A stretch of DNA of 64,000 bases from Henckelia pumila (lineage: Eukaryota > Streptophyta > Magnoliopsida > Lamiales > Gesneriaceae). Positions 1-10,602 of this stretch are shown here, piece by piece. The stretch covers positions 5,580,001-5,644,000 of the forward strand of contig NC_133121.1 in the NCBI RefSeq assembly GCF_033568475.1, read 5' to 3'. A program made the translations under genes and the position numbers. How positions within the stretch are numbered: the stretch's first letter is position 1; each line of letters starts with the position of its first letter. Under the pieces are notes generated by a model. That model searched no databases and was not told the origin of the DNA. It worked only from the letters and a program-made list of their open reading frames with translations.

Positions 1-2
1 AT

Positions 3-86
3 TTTCCGGCATGTGGTTACTGCCTTGCACTGCCAAAATCTGAAGAAATATTGAACTTGATCGAGGAATTTGATAGATTAATGTAA
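3..86 (+). CDS. possible C-terminal end of an unrecognised protein (partial)
   Basis: An open frame enters from the left edge of the window and ends at TAA 84-86 after 27 residues, including the stretch PACGYCLALP and ending in FDRLM. The composition (two Cys, acidic helix-like end) would suit a real protein tail, but the piece is too short to assign and I do not recognise it. It could equally be a chance frame. No splice acceptor or partner exon can be judged because the rest lies outside the window. Confidence 0.2.
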   Translation, partial: FPACGYCLALPKSEEILNLIEEFDRLM

Positions 87-1538
87 TTTTTCGCATACTT
101 GGTTCCTCGAACGTTATTTAGCAATGCAGCACGATAAATTATTGTATAAATACTTCCGGAGGCGTATCCAGACTTTTCGATCAGAGTCGGCGAATTCAAT
201 AGATTTAAAAATTTATACAATAAATATCATACATTAACTTTATATGTTTTTTTATTTATTTTAGAACTCTCTTAAATTTCATGCTTTGAATATAATGAAT
301 AATATTTTCCTTATCAACCGTATCAAACACATAAGGTACCAAACAATTATTTGATCATCTTTTAGCTGATTACGAAGTCATGTTTTACTAATTTTCAATA
401 TTCAAAAAATATTTTCTACAATTGCAGTTACAACGGATATATAACAATGCCAATTTTCAAAGTAAATATATCAAATGAAATAATTGTTTTTTTTTTCTAT
501 TAAACGATCTTTTTAACAATCTCGCTAATTTTTGCGAAATCAAAAAATTGATTGATACTTCATATATCAAATAAAGGTATGATGTTGGTGCTCAAGATGC
601 TCTAACTCTATTAAAGAGCAAATTGAAATAATATTTCTTATCATAAGTAAAAAATAAATAAATTTGATGGATCAAAACATGATATACATGACAAAAAATT
701 TGTGTTCATCCAATTAAAGAAATATATGTTTAAATCTCTGAAATTTGTCACTTCATAAAATTTTTCAAAACGATATTGGTTAAGATGATCTTTTTTCAGT
801 GCTAGTCAAGATGGATGCGACTCTTTTGTTATTGAGGAGGAGGATGTACAATTAAAATTGAAAAATGCTAAGGGTACAACAAATATCGTGTACAACAATA
901 TTTACAACAATAATGTCGTGAGTTTTTCTTTCGCAAGATTTTGTATTTACTGTATCGTGAGATTTCGATAAATTAAATTATTGTATTGAATTTTTTTATG
1001 CCGTAAGATTTGATATACGAATTTCGTTGTACCTGTAGCATCAATCATTAAAATTTGTATTTTAAAAAGATATTATACATATACTACTAATTTTTTTTAG
1101 AATTTTAGGGAGGCAGTCGCCTACTTTCGAATCATGTAGCTCCGCTACTGAATACTTCGTTTTCGAAAAAATTTCCGCTGACACCTAATTTAGCAATGGC
1201 CATACTGTTTGAAGAGAGAAACGATCTTAATTTAACTATTTTCATGCATTATATATACAGTTATCAAATGCTTCGGTGGTTGATTTTGAGTTTGAGTGGA
1301 TTAAAGTTAAATGGCTCAACAAGAGATAGATCCAACTAGAAGCCATTGGTTTGCACTCGTCACTTCTCAAATTTATCTTATCTAATTGTATCCTCCAAAT
1401 TTGCAATAGTAATTTTTTTTTAAAAAAAATTAATCGACGCCGTCCTCTTGTCTCAATCGCAGATGCAAATTCATTGATCCGAAATCCAAATACACTCCAA
1501 ACGTGTTTGTGAGTTATTAACTTATTTACAATATATGT
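87..1538. other. AT-rich intergenic DNA, no gene recognised
   Basis: No convincing coding region is seen. The stretch around 1095-1150 (a short GC-richer block ending in a 'CTCCGCTACTG' type sequence) looks like the end of an old dispersed repeat, but I could not define its borders. The rest is simple AT-rich sequence. Confidence 0.5.
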
Positions 1539-2351
1539 TGTTAGGAATTAATCCAAAAGAGTTTGATATTCTAGAATTATCAAACAATTGAACAAATAGC
1601 AAAACAATAACACAATCCCAACTAACACAGATCAAACACCAACTCACAAGAAAACAAATAAACGAAACAAGTATTTACGTGATTCGACAAGGAATTTGCC
1701 TACGTTCACGGGAGAGCAACACAACCACTTTATTAATTACCAATAGAATAAATCCAAGCTCTAACACCAGAGCTTATTACAGAGACAGCCAAGATAAACT
1801 CTAACGCTATCACTCAATTCAAGCTTTAAAGCCTTGAATTCTTCCCGTCACAATCTACGCCCCAGTTTTCTTCTCTGAAATCTCTCTTTTCTTCTCTCTC
1901 AAAAGTCTTCTGGAGTTTGAAGAATTTGATTTTCTGTTATATTCATTGGCGTAGCTTCCATCTGCTTATATAGAGAATTACACCGATTTTTATCTTGGGC
2001 TTTAGGTCAACAACAACTTACGGCCCAATTATAAACTCAACATGGTTCAACCCGATAAGTCATCTTGCATCAATCTGGTCTGCTATCGTACTTCGATCTG
2101 CATTGATCTACCTTCAAGCTTACACCTTCTCGGACACTTCATCTGACTTCTAACCAAGTCCCAGTACTCGAGCAATCGATCAGCATGAAGTCATGAACTC
2201 ATCCGAAGACTCATCTGACCATCAACTTCGATCTGATCCAAGTATTCGATCTGACCATGAACTCATCTGATCACTGAATTCATCTGATCTGTACTCTTTG
2301 ATCTGATCTTTTCTCTATTCTTATTCAATTTGATAGAAGCATAGTTCAACA
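1539..2351 (-). mobile_element. Copia-type solo LTR (813 bp, TSD TATGT)
   Basis: The element begins TGTTAGG and ends GTTCAACA, so the termini are TGTT...AACA. It is flanked by a perfect 5-bp target-site duplication TATGT (1534-1538 and 2352-2356). No internal domain, primer-binding site or second LTR is present, so it is a solo LTR left by LTR-LTR recombination. On the minus strand a TATATAAGC box (about 1970-1978) precedes a purine-rich leader and the block 'GTAGGCAAATTCCTTGTCGA' typical of Copia LTR ends, which gives the orientation. The part near 2140-2310 carries many short CATCTGA/GATCTGA repeats. Confidence 0.88.
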
Positions 2352-3121
2352 TATGTTTTAGAAAAAATAAATTTCTAGGATTAATACTTAAAGTACTAGC
2401 TATCAAAGGTTTGGGAAACTATAAACCCAACCGAATTATTTTGGGAAGTGAGGGAACGTAAACCTAGCCATTTTTTTGTGTAATTTCATAGATTGGGGTG
2501 GACATAATTAGACTGACTTAACAAATTGACATCATTTTGACATCTCTAACTTAACATATAATGTTGTTATCTTTGGCACCTTACATGTTAGGTTGATGAT
2601 TGCAATTTACTTTGATCTTCTTCCGATCTAAAGCTTTAACCACTCAAAATTTGCCCCCTTATCTTTTATTTTCATTTCAATCTATTTAATTATTCAAATG
2701 ATTAGATTTTGACTTTGGTCCACTATGGTACTTTCATGTTTCATAGGGGTAATATGCAGATTTTGTTCATTATGATCATAATTTAGACCATTTAAAGAAA
2801 ATTCAATAAATAATCAAAGAGCATATTTTAACTTGAAATCTAGTCGATCTTCTTAATAATTAGGAAGTAATCGAACAGAGCTTTTGAATTATTGAGTTTG
2901 ACTTATTTATAATGCAATCAATAAATTATAAATTTAAATATTCATTAAAAATTAAATCTTATATTCCAAGACTATAATTAAATTTGTAATCTTATTTTAA
3001 TAAATAAATTTAATAAATTTTTCTATATTTGTCATAAATAAAAATAGGGAAAATAGTTATTTTGGTCCCATAATTTTATCACATTTATATTTTAGTCCTC
3101 TATATATGTTTTCAAATTTAA

Positions 3122-3231
3122 GGTAGTGTTTGGAATAACTTCTAGAAAGCGCTTCTCACCTTTATCTCAACAAAATTTCAAAATTTTGTTAAAGAAAAGT
3201 TGAGAAATTAGAAGCTCTCTCAAACACTACC
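3122..3231. mobile_element. Tourist/PIF-Harbinger-like MITE (110 bp, TSD TAA)
   Basis: Terminal inverted repeats GGTAGTGTTTGG (3122-3133) and CAAACACTACC (3221-3231) flank a 110-bp AT-rich core with internal inverted symmetry. TAA occurs directly on both sides (3119-3121 and 3232-3234), the usual 3-bp target duplication of this superfamily. There is no coding capacity. It sits in an older AT-rich repeat containing 'TTTTAGTCCTC' blocks on both sides. Confidence 0.75.
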
Positions 3232-3448
3232 TAAGTTTCAGTCCTCTAAAAATTTGAAAATTTTAGTTTTTTTCTCGTCAAAAAATCTGATGTGTCACTA
3301 TACAAGTCACTTCACGTCAGCGCTACATTGGTGTCAAGTCAACGCCACGTAAAAAAAACTAAAATTGACAGATAATGTATATATATATATATATATAGAA
3401 ATTTTCAGCTGCTTAACTCGCAACCGACCACTAAAATCCGGTACCGTG

Positions 3449-3654
3449 TTTTAGTTATGCGAAAAAAAAAAAAAAGAAAACAACTAAAACTCAGTATCGA
3501 GTTTTAGTGGTCGAGAACGAGACGAGAAAATATTGTTGGACAACTGAAATTTTAGTTATGCGAAAAATCAAAAAAAAAGAAAACAACTAAAACGCAGTAT
3601 CGAGTTTTAATAATCAAGGACAAGACGAGAAAATATTATTGGACAACTGAAAAA
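3449..3654. repeat. two-copy tandem repeat, unit about 101 bp
   Basis: The block starting TTTTAGTTATGCGAAAAA at 3449 is repeated starting at 3550 with about 90% similarity. It includes an A-run, a CAGTATCGAGTTTTA core and the end 'GACGAGAAAATATT'. Only two copies are present. It lies 130 to 340 bp upstream of the OVATE-family gene start, so it may be part of that gene's upstream region. No known element was recognised in it. Confidence 0.75.
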
Positions 3655-3787
3655 TCATCAATATATATATAAATGATACCTAATGTTCGCAAGAAGATCA
3701 CGTTTTGCACATATCAAAATTTTATATGTATCTATATCTATATATATATATATACATTAACAGTGATACAGGAGTAAGAGAAGAAGG

Positions 3788-4684
3788 ATGGCGAATAATC
3801 TGAAGTTAAGAATCTGCAGAGCAGTGGCGTCCACCATGCAATCGTGCCGCTCCAAAGACCCTAATTCCACTCTCCCACAGAACCCCGTACCACCGCCGCC
3901 ACTCTCCGCCGCACATTTCCCCAGCTTCCACGAACACCATCTTGCCTCCGCCGGAGAAACATTCGAGTGGAAGAAGGAGGGAAAATGGCATGTCGTTGAC
4001 AAGATCTGCGACAAGACAACCCCTCGCCGGGAAATCAAGATGTCGGGTAACTCTCCGCCGCCGCCCGAGCTGGATAAAAAGAAGCGGCGCGTCAAGAAGA
4101 AGAAGAAGAAGAAGAAGAAGAAGAAGAACGTACCCAGCAGGCTTCGTGTCAGCACCTCGTCGGGTGACAGCGGTTGGTACAGCAGCGAATGCGGCGGCGG
4201 TGGCGGCGCTGGTGGGCTCGAAAGAGATCACGATGAGGAGGAAACAGAAACCTTAATGAACAACAACATCTCCACCGACGACTCTCCCGCTCACAAACAA
4301 CAACACAGAAACATGATGATAAACAAAAGAAGACCAGTAGTCTCCTCCAGAAGGCGGCGAGGCGCCTCAAAACCACCGGATGAGGCTGACGGAGAGATCC
4401 CGGCGAGATTGTCGATGCTGAAGAAGCTGATACCATGCACGGTGGATGGAAAAGTGAAGGAAAGCTTCGCGGTGGTGAAGAAATCGGCGGACCCATACGA
4501 GGATTTCAAGAACTCGATGATGGAAATGATTTTGGAGAAGCAAATGTTCGAGAAGAAGGATTTGGAGCAAATGTTGCAGTGTTTCTTGTCGTTGAATTCC
4601 AGGCATTATCATGGGATCATTCTTCAGGCTTTTTCTCATATTTTGGACTCCATTTTTACTACTTCCACTCTTCATCACCCATGA
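3788..4684 (+). CDS. OFP: OVATE family protein (transcriptional repressor), single exon
   Basis: This is an intronless 298-aa protein whose last ~70 residues (about 225-292) match the OVATE domain, including SADPYEDFKNSMMEMILE and the closing ILQAFSHILDSIF. OVATE family proteins are plant-specific nuclear repressors that bind TALE homeodomain factors and affect organ shape and cell elongation; this is family knowledge. The start at 3788 gives MANNLKLRICRAVASTMQSC, a typical N-terminus of the OFP6/7/8 type. The middle is low complexity: a lysine run (about residues 97-113) encoded by an AAG microsatellite at 4094-4127, then a Gly/Ser/acid-rich linker. Upstream are TA repeats at 3736-3755. The lysine run may act as a nuclear localisation signal (inference). 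The exact paralogue within the family is not certain. Confidence 0.93.
   Translation: MANNLKLRICRAVASTMQSCRSKDPNSTLPQNPVPPPPLSAAHFPSFHEHHLASAGETFEWKKEGKWHVVDKICDKTTPRREIKMSGNSPPPPELDKKKRRVKKKKKKKKKKKNVPSRLRVSTSSGDSGWYSSECGGGGGAGGLERDHDEEETETLMNNNISTDDSPAHKQQHRNMMINKRRPVVSSRRRRGASKPPDEADGEIPARLSMLKKLIPCTVDGKVKESFAVVKKSADPYEDFKNSMMEMILEKQMFEKKDLEQMLQCFLSLNSRHYHGIILQAFSHILDSIFTTSTLHHP
4094..4127 (+). repeat. (AAG)n microsatellite coding for poly-lysine in the OVATE-family gene
   Basis: About eleven AAG triplets in a row lie inside the coding sequence and give an uninterrupted lysine run beside a KRRVKK basic cluster. Triplet repeats of this kind can vary in length between individuals without breaking the frame. 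Confidence 0.9.
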
Positions 4685-4958
4685 ATTTCCACATTTGCCC
4701 TTTACCCTCAAACCACCACCCTTCTCTTCTCTTATTTATCATCATCAATCACTATATGCTTTGTTTAGTACTTGAAATTCATTAGTCATCATCAATTTGA
4801 TATTTTATTATCTTGTCAAAATTTATCCTTTCCATTTCTCCTATATATAACTCAACCTAAAAATGTTTACCTTTTACTTTTAATGATATTATATAATATA
4901 TAATTAAGATCTTGTAACTTAGTTTCTTAAACAGTTTAAATGATCAGTAGATTAATTT

Positions 4959-5135
4959 TTTTTACTCATGCTAGTAAAAAGGCCAATGTTGTGACACATT
5001 CTCTGGCTAAATTTGATGTTTCTTCCTCTGCATCTTTTTGTTGGATGCCTGAGAATTTTTTTAGTTGGTTGGTTAATCTTGTAATCAGTGACTTAGAATA
5101 ATTCGTAATAAAGGTTACAAGTTTTCCTGTAAAAA
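4959..5135 (+). mobile_element. 5'-truncated LINE, 3' end with RNase H-like tail (TSD about 21 bp)
   Basis: The insert encodes the last ~40 residues of a plant LINE RNase H-like domain (NVVTHSLAKF, then FCWMPENFFSWLV, then stop after VISDLE). It ends in a short untranslated tail and an A-run. It is flanked by a 21-bp direct repeat beginning AAATGATCAGTAGA (4938-4958 and 5136-5156) with one mismatch. Poly-A, 5' truncation and a long target duplication are the marks of LINE retrotransposition. It lies in the 3' flank of the OVATE-family gene. Confidence 0.88.
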
Positions 5136-5156
5136 AAATGATCAGTAGACTAATTT

Positions 5157-7190
5157 AATTCCAAAATTGCAAAATAATTAATAATAATAATAATAAATGT
5201 ATTTGTTTGTGAAGTAAGTCCACAGTCCACACAGGATATCTTTTGTTTTTGTTAACTCATTAACAAAAAATTTCATAAATTTTATATTTCTCATATTTTT
5301 TTTTGATGTATTAAAAACCAAATTATATACATCAAAATGGAATTTTTTTCAAGAGTTGAGATCGTCCCACATAGAGTGATATCAATTGGCATTTTGGATA
5401 ATACATTTCACATGTATACACAAAAATCCAATTTAGCTAGGATGTATATGAAAATTGGAAAATTTAAGTTTCATGCAATGCAACGGATCCCGTTATATTT
5501 TATTGTAGACGTCAAAACGTGTATATTTACACAAATTTGATCCAAACGATCGAGAATCGAAATATAAAATGTTTGACACATATATTTATATATAAAACAT
5601 ATAATATTATCGTGAAATTTTAGGTGGGAAAAAAAAACGCACTTGTAGCTTTGATGGTGTGTTTATTTTTCGGACAAGTGCTTTAACTTTAGTCAAACTT
5701 CATCATGCATGATGGGGCATTTTACTTGTTTCTTAATAATTGGATGTGTACTTTTTTATCTGGATAAATGTTTTAATGATTACTAAATATTTAATTATTG
5801 AAAAATTAGTTTAACATTGTACCTGCCTAATAATTCTTTTTCCAAAATCTAAATATTAAGTTAGGGTTACATCATTTGCACAATTGTGTATTTTTACAAT
5901 AGCCTCCAAAATTTAAACATTATTCAAAAATATTATTTTATCATTGAAAAGTTATAAAATAAATGTCGCATATGCATCATGTGATCACGTGACTATTATC
6001 AGCTCCCTCTTTCCATTTATGTGCAATTAATTTTAACAGAGCAAGAAACTCCTATAAAATATGTGTCCAAACTAGATATATAAAATCATTAAAAATTTTA
6101 ATAATGTAATTATATTAGATTTCAATTAATTTATGCAAAATACATGAAACATATCAGATTTACAAGTTATATCTTTTAATTTTTTTCACTTTTCTATGAC
6201 ATGAGAACCTGAAGACATTATTTTTAGCTGCAAATTAGATAAAATTTCGGTTTAAAACTTTTAATAATATAAAATTATATTTCAATTAATTTTAAGCAAA
6301 ATACGTGAAACATATCGGAGATCAATCATTCTCCCTATATGAACTTTTCCGTGTCCCTCCGTGAATTTACAAGTTATATATTTTCTTTCTCACTTTTTTC
6401 ACGACGCGAGAACTCAAAGATGTTATTTTTAATTAACTGCATATACTAAATAGAATTTCAGATTAACACAATAAATTTCTAACCACAATGGTCAACATGA
6501 AACAGACGCATGAAAATATGATGATAAAAAAATTCAAAAAAAATATTTATTTCACAAAATTTATCACGCTCGTTATATGAATACAGGACATGTAGCGTAA
6601 AATTGAGCGAAAATAACAGGAGTCGTACATGTTAAATATGTATTTAAGAGGAATAATATTGATTTGATTTGATATGATTTGACCACGTACGTTAAATCAA
6701 ATGAGTGCTTCACATGAGGGGAACAAATGCAATGATTTAAAAGTAAATGGTCCACGTACATAAAATGTAATGCACCAGAAATCATTCATTTGAGTCCCTG
6801 TGACTTTATTAATTTGACCCCATTTTACCCACTAATTACATTTTAACCCAATGTTAACCCAATAATCACATTCTTCTCTATCATATGATTGCCAGTAATC
6901 TTTACGATTCTTATTAATTTTAAGAGTCAAAGATATACTTATATTTTGTTTATAAATTGTTCTAAAATCCCTAATACCCTCCATAACTTTATTATAACTC
7001 CCTAGCCAAAAGATTCTTTATTATAACTTCCTAAGACCACCAAACTTGAATATTTTAATGTTTAATTCTTGTACTGGATTTATGCTAATCTATGCTTAAA
7101 ATCTATAGGTTTTATGCTTAAAATTTAAAGATTTTATGCTTGAATCTGAAGATTTTGTGATCATTTGCAGTATAAAGAATTATCCGCAAA
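5157..7190. other. AT-rich intergenic DNA
   Basis: No gene is supported. A 67-codon open frame at 5337-5540 shows no recognisable domain. A short TAA microsatellite sits at about 5179-5196. The right end (7091-7156) carries three degenerate ~22-bp units each starting TATGCTT, immediately before the pararetrovirus primer-binding site. They may already belong to the viral leader. Confidence 0.5.
6090..6470. repeat. imperfect tandem duplication (about 170-210 bp units)
   Basis: The series 'TTTCAATTAATTT..GCAAAATAC.TGAAACATATC', then 'ACAAGTTATAT..TTT', then 'GAGAAC.T.AAGA..TTATTTTTA' occurs twice in the same order, first in about 6090-6255 and again in about 6256-6470. The second copy has an extra ~45 bp. 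The copies are diverged, so this is an old local duplication. No coding potential is seen. Confidence 0.6.
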
Positions 7191-7191
7191 A

Positions 7192-7203
7192 TGGTATCAG
7201 AGC
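7192..7203 (+). promoter_or_regulatory. primer-binding site complementary to initiator tRNA-Met
   Basis: TGGTATCAGAGC matches the 12-base minus-strand primer site that conventionally marks position 1 of caulimovirid genomes. Some LTR retrotransposons share it, but no LTR precedes it here. Confidence 0.85.
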
Positions 7204-7280
7204 TTTAGGTTAATTATTCAGACGTAATATTATTCGTTAATTCATGCTTTTCTTTGTTGAGGAGAAGATTTCTACAAAAG

Positions 7281-9180
7281 ATGACTTCAAACGAAGGTTT
7301 GAATCAAGAGGATTTTATTCATATGAAATCCTATAAACAAGTTAATCTATTCACAATAGATTACTTACAACAGATTGTGATTAATGCTCTTAATTTTGAA
7401 GAGATAAAGAAAAATAATTTCTAACTCTCAATTTTTAGAGATTACCCCAGATTCCTCTAAACTCTTCGGAGATCTTAGAGAAATTCAAAAGACGGTACAA
7501 TATTACAGCAATCAGCTGTAATACCTCGGAAAATTGATGAAATCATTAAGAAACAAGAAGAAATTCTTGGAACTCTAAAGGATTTTCAAAATAAAATCAT
7601 AAATCTAGAACACACTTCGGGTTCTAGAAAAAAAAATACAAGAGGAAGGTTACCACTCTCATTTGGTACCGAACCTTTGTAACATCAGAAAGGTAAAACC
7701 AAAATGGTTCAAAAATCTTTAACCAATGATAAAATGATGATTAATCTTATAAAAGCAGTATCAAAAAAAAAACACTATCTGATGACTACTTTAGAAAGAT
7801 TAAATCTCGAGAATCTACAAGATCTTGCGGATTCATTTGCGAATATGAAAGTAGTAGATCTAAAAATGAATTCCCCTGAGGGTGAACAACCCATAGGGAA
7901 TCCCCCAAGATATGTGGTTAAAACAGAAGAACCGCATAGTGAGTTCTAGGTTGGAGAAAATTCACATCCAGTAGAAACCAGATCAAGAAGGAGTAAAATC
8001 CCACTCCATCAAACTCCTTACGAAAATACTGTTTTAGATCCAATACATCCTTACGGGTTTATGTTAAACCTTGATTTGTTGGACTTCAAAAACAGAGAAG
8101 ATCTTATAGATGATTGGACGTCAGCTATGAGAATAGCAGTAGGGACATTAGATCTCAATACAGAAGGATTCATTAAACTTCTAAAAATGAGTCTAATGGG
8201 ATCTGTTAAGATCGCATGAGAGATGACTATGCCAGAAACTAAGAAATCAATCTTAGCAGGAGAATCCCTCAGCGAGATTGGAGAAAGAATGACCATCCTA
8301 TTTAAAGCACAATTAATAGGAGTAGATTATTTCAATAATCAAGATACAGAGAAAAAAAGAAGATATTCTCAAGCTCTTTATAGACTCGAGTTACATCATA
8401 TCTGTTTAGTTGATGAATACATTATGTTATTCACTAAATACAGATGAAATTTGGGAGTCGAGGAAAATATATTTATTCAGCTATTTTTCGCAAAAATGCC
8501 AAGTTCCTGGAGAGAAATGTTGATCAAAGAATATGTTTCAGGTAATCTCGATACATTGGCAAGACGTGCCTCCTTTTTGAAAGGAAAAATAGCAGAATGG
8601 TGCCATATGGCAGCATTACAGAAGAACTACAAGAAAATAAGGGGTATAGTTATGCGTACACCTTTGTGTTGTAGAGAAAATGATCTTCCAACGATCATTG
8701 GAAACAGATCACAGAGATTTAAAAGGAAGAAATTCAGAAATAATCCCTATAATAAAAGAATGAAAAGTTCTTGGTCCAAGAACATTTTGGTCCAAACAAA
8801 AGGCCAGATCCTATAGATCGGGTAGAAGAAGTGGACCTACAAGAACATCTCCAACAACAGGCTTATCACAAAGTAGGGGAAGAACACCATCAAGAAGAAC
8901 TTTCAGAAGAACTCATACAAGAGCAGGTGAAAGTTTCAAGAATTGCAACTGCTGGACATGTGGAGCAAGATGACATATATCTACAAATTGTTCAGAAAAC
9001 GATAAAAAAGGAGTTAAACTCTTTGAAGCAACACCAGATATGGATGATGCGGTCTTCTTTCAAGATCTAGTCCAAGTATATCAATTTGAGAATATCCCCT
9101 CAGATGAAAGCTTATACGAAGAAGAGATATTATTTAGTCGAGAAGTTTCTGAGGATGAATCAGAATCAGAATCAAAGTAA
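7281..9180 (+). pseudogene. pararetrovirus ORF1, capsid-like protein, broken
   Basis: The region opens with ATG 7281 and can be followed across several in-frame stops and at least one frame change to TAA 9178-9180. Recognisable parts are a capsid core near 8500-8640 (including ASFLKGKIAEWCHMAALQK), a basic stretch, and a zinc knuckle at 8950-8991 whose pattern C-X2-C-X4-H-X4-C contains an in-frame TGA. An acidic DESESES tail closes it. In this family the knuckle binds the pregenomic RNA (established knowledge). The many stops show it has been neutral for some time. Confidence 0.8.
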
Positions 9181-9196
9181 AGAGAAAGTGTTTTAG

Positions 9197-10327
9197 CATG
9201 AAACACATGAAAGTTTGGCTGGGTTCTTTAGTCAAACCACGATATCTCATAATATGGTCCAAAGGATTATGAGAGAAAATCCAACATTACAAAAGTACCA
9301 AGGATTTTCGGCAGGACAAGTTGAAAGAGTCTTAGGAAACCTAGGGCTAAGACAAAGAAGACATAATTTGATTTATAAGGTATCTAGAAAGGAAATGGCG
9401 ATCCCTATGGAATTAACCAGTAATCAAATTGAGATGCAGTTAATTCCCTTTGAGGAAATTCGAGAGGAATTACAGAAATTAAAAGCAGAAGTAGCAAAGA
9501 CAATGTCTTGGATTCATATTGGATCAATCCAGATTATGATCAAAGCTACTTTTAAAGAGGGAATAGATTCACCCATAGATATCGTAGTATGCGAAAAAAG
9601 AATGGAGAATATACAAGATGCGGTTCTAGGAACTATCTCGGGAAATTTGTGTGCAGAAAAAATTGTGGGAGTTATTTATCCAAGAATAGCCTACAATTTA
9701 GCTGATAGAGATTTTAGTCGAGTCTTGACGTTGCATCAAAACTTCAAGAAAAAAAGACTAATGAAGGAAGGTAATATGTCATATTTTATTACGTATCAAA
9801 TTTCATATGCTCTTTCTAATACTCACCATTCTGAATTATTTATTAGAAATGAGTTCATTGAAATTCCAGAGATCTTTGGGAAAGTTGCTCAAGCAATATA
9901 CCCGGAAAGAATCGAGTTTTCTTTAATTCAGGAAACAGACATTCAAATTCAAGACAGACCGGTTCTATATAGAGATCTTAAAATAGAACCCCAAAGGTTA
10001 TCTTTCCAAGGAGACAGAATGACAAGTAAGAGATGGGACAAATCTCCTATTCAAGAAATTCCACCAGAAGAAAAAGAGTTTTCTATAATAGAAAAACTTA
10101 GATCTCCAGTAGGATGGAAAAAAGTGAAAATAGTATTCGAAATTACAAGTCATCGGAACCAATTCCCTTGTAACTCGATTTACTATTTGGAACAACAGGA
10201 AAAAGGAATTTACCAAGGAGTGATAAATATTAGAGAATTGGAAGTTCAAATCTGGGGAATTCCAGGAAAAAAAATGGATCAGCTCATTCTTGATCTAGGG
10301 AGTTCAAAGACTTGGATGATTCAATAA
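9197..10327 (+). CDS. pararetrovirus movement protein (30K superfamily), long intact frame
   Basis: A frame of about 376 codons runs open from after TAG 9194-9196 to TAA 10325-10327. No ATG exists before 9254, so the true start is lost, at 9254, or in an upstream fused frame. The centre holds the caulimovirid movement-protein signature: LGTISGNLC, then YPRIAYNL, then SFxITYxISYxLSNxHHSELF-like residues. In the family this protein forms tubules through plasmodesmata. It is the least damaged large viral frame here together with the RT. A second frame after the stop (10331-10606, ending in a TGA that overlaps the next ATG) probably was its C-terminal continuation. Confidence 0.8.
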   Translation, partial: HETHESLAGFFSQTTISHNMVQRIMRENPTLQKYQGFSAGQVERVLGNLGLRQRRHNLIYKVSRKEMAIPMELTSNQIEMQLIPFEEIREELQKLKAEVAKTMSWIHIGSIQIMIKATFKEGIDSPIDIVVCEKRMENIQDAVLGTISGNLCAEKIVGVIYPRIAYNLADRDFSRVLTLHQNFKKKRLMKEGNMSYFITYQISYALSNTHHSELFIRNEFIEIPEIFGKVAQAIYPERIEFSLIQETDIQIQDRPVLYRDLKIEPQRLSFQGDRMTSKRWDKSPIQEIPPEEKEFSIIEKLRSPVGWKKVKIVFEITSHRNQFPCNSIYYLEQQEKGIYQGVINIRELEVQIWGIPGKKMDQLILDLGSSKTWMIQ

Positions 10328-10602
10328 GAATTGTACGAAATGGAAAACCAAGAGAATTGGATAAGGGACAATCCCTTAATCAGATTCGAAAACTCTGTTC
10401 ACAAACAGAGGAAGAAGCAACTGCTGAAATTAGTAAGTCATGAACATGATTTACTAGAACGCATTAAAGAAGTAGAAATGTGTAAGCATACTCTACCTTC
10501 TGATGCCTTAGAAAAACTAAAGGTAAATAGTCTTAATCGGATTACTAAATTACAACACAGTCTGTTAAAAATGGCGGGGCCATTTAGTAATCCCTTTAAA
10601 AA

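Noticed and set aside
3757-4231. Long minus-strand frames opposite the OVATE-family gene
   Set aside because: They are antisense shadows. Their poly-Phe/poly-Leu runs are the complement of the AAG repeat and they have no domain.
5337-5540. 67-codon plus-strand frame
   Set aside because: No recognisable motif and AT-rich codon use like the surrounding non-coding DNA.
7192-7203. Reading the primer site as evidence for an LTR retrotransposon
   Set aside because: No LTR precedes it, no integrase follows, and a movement protein is present; pararetrovirus fits better.
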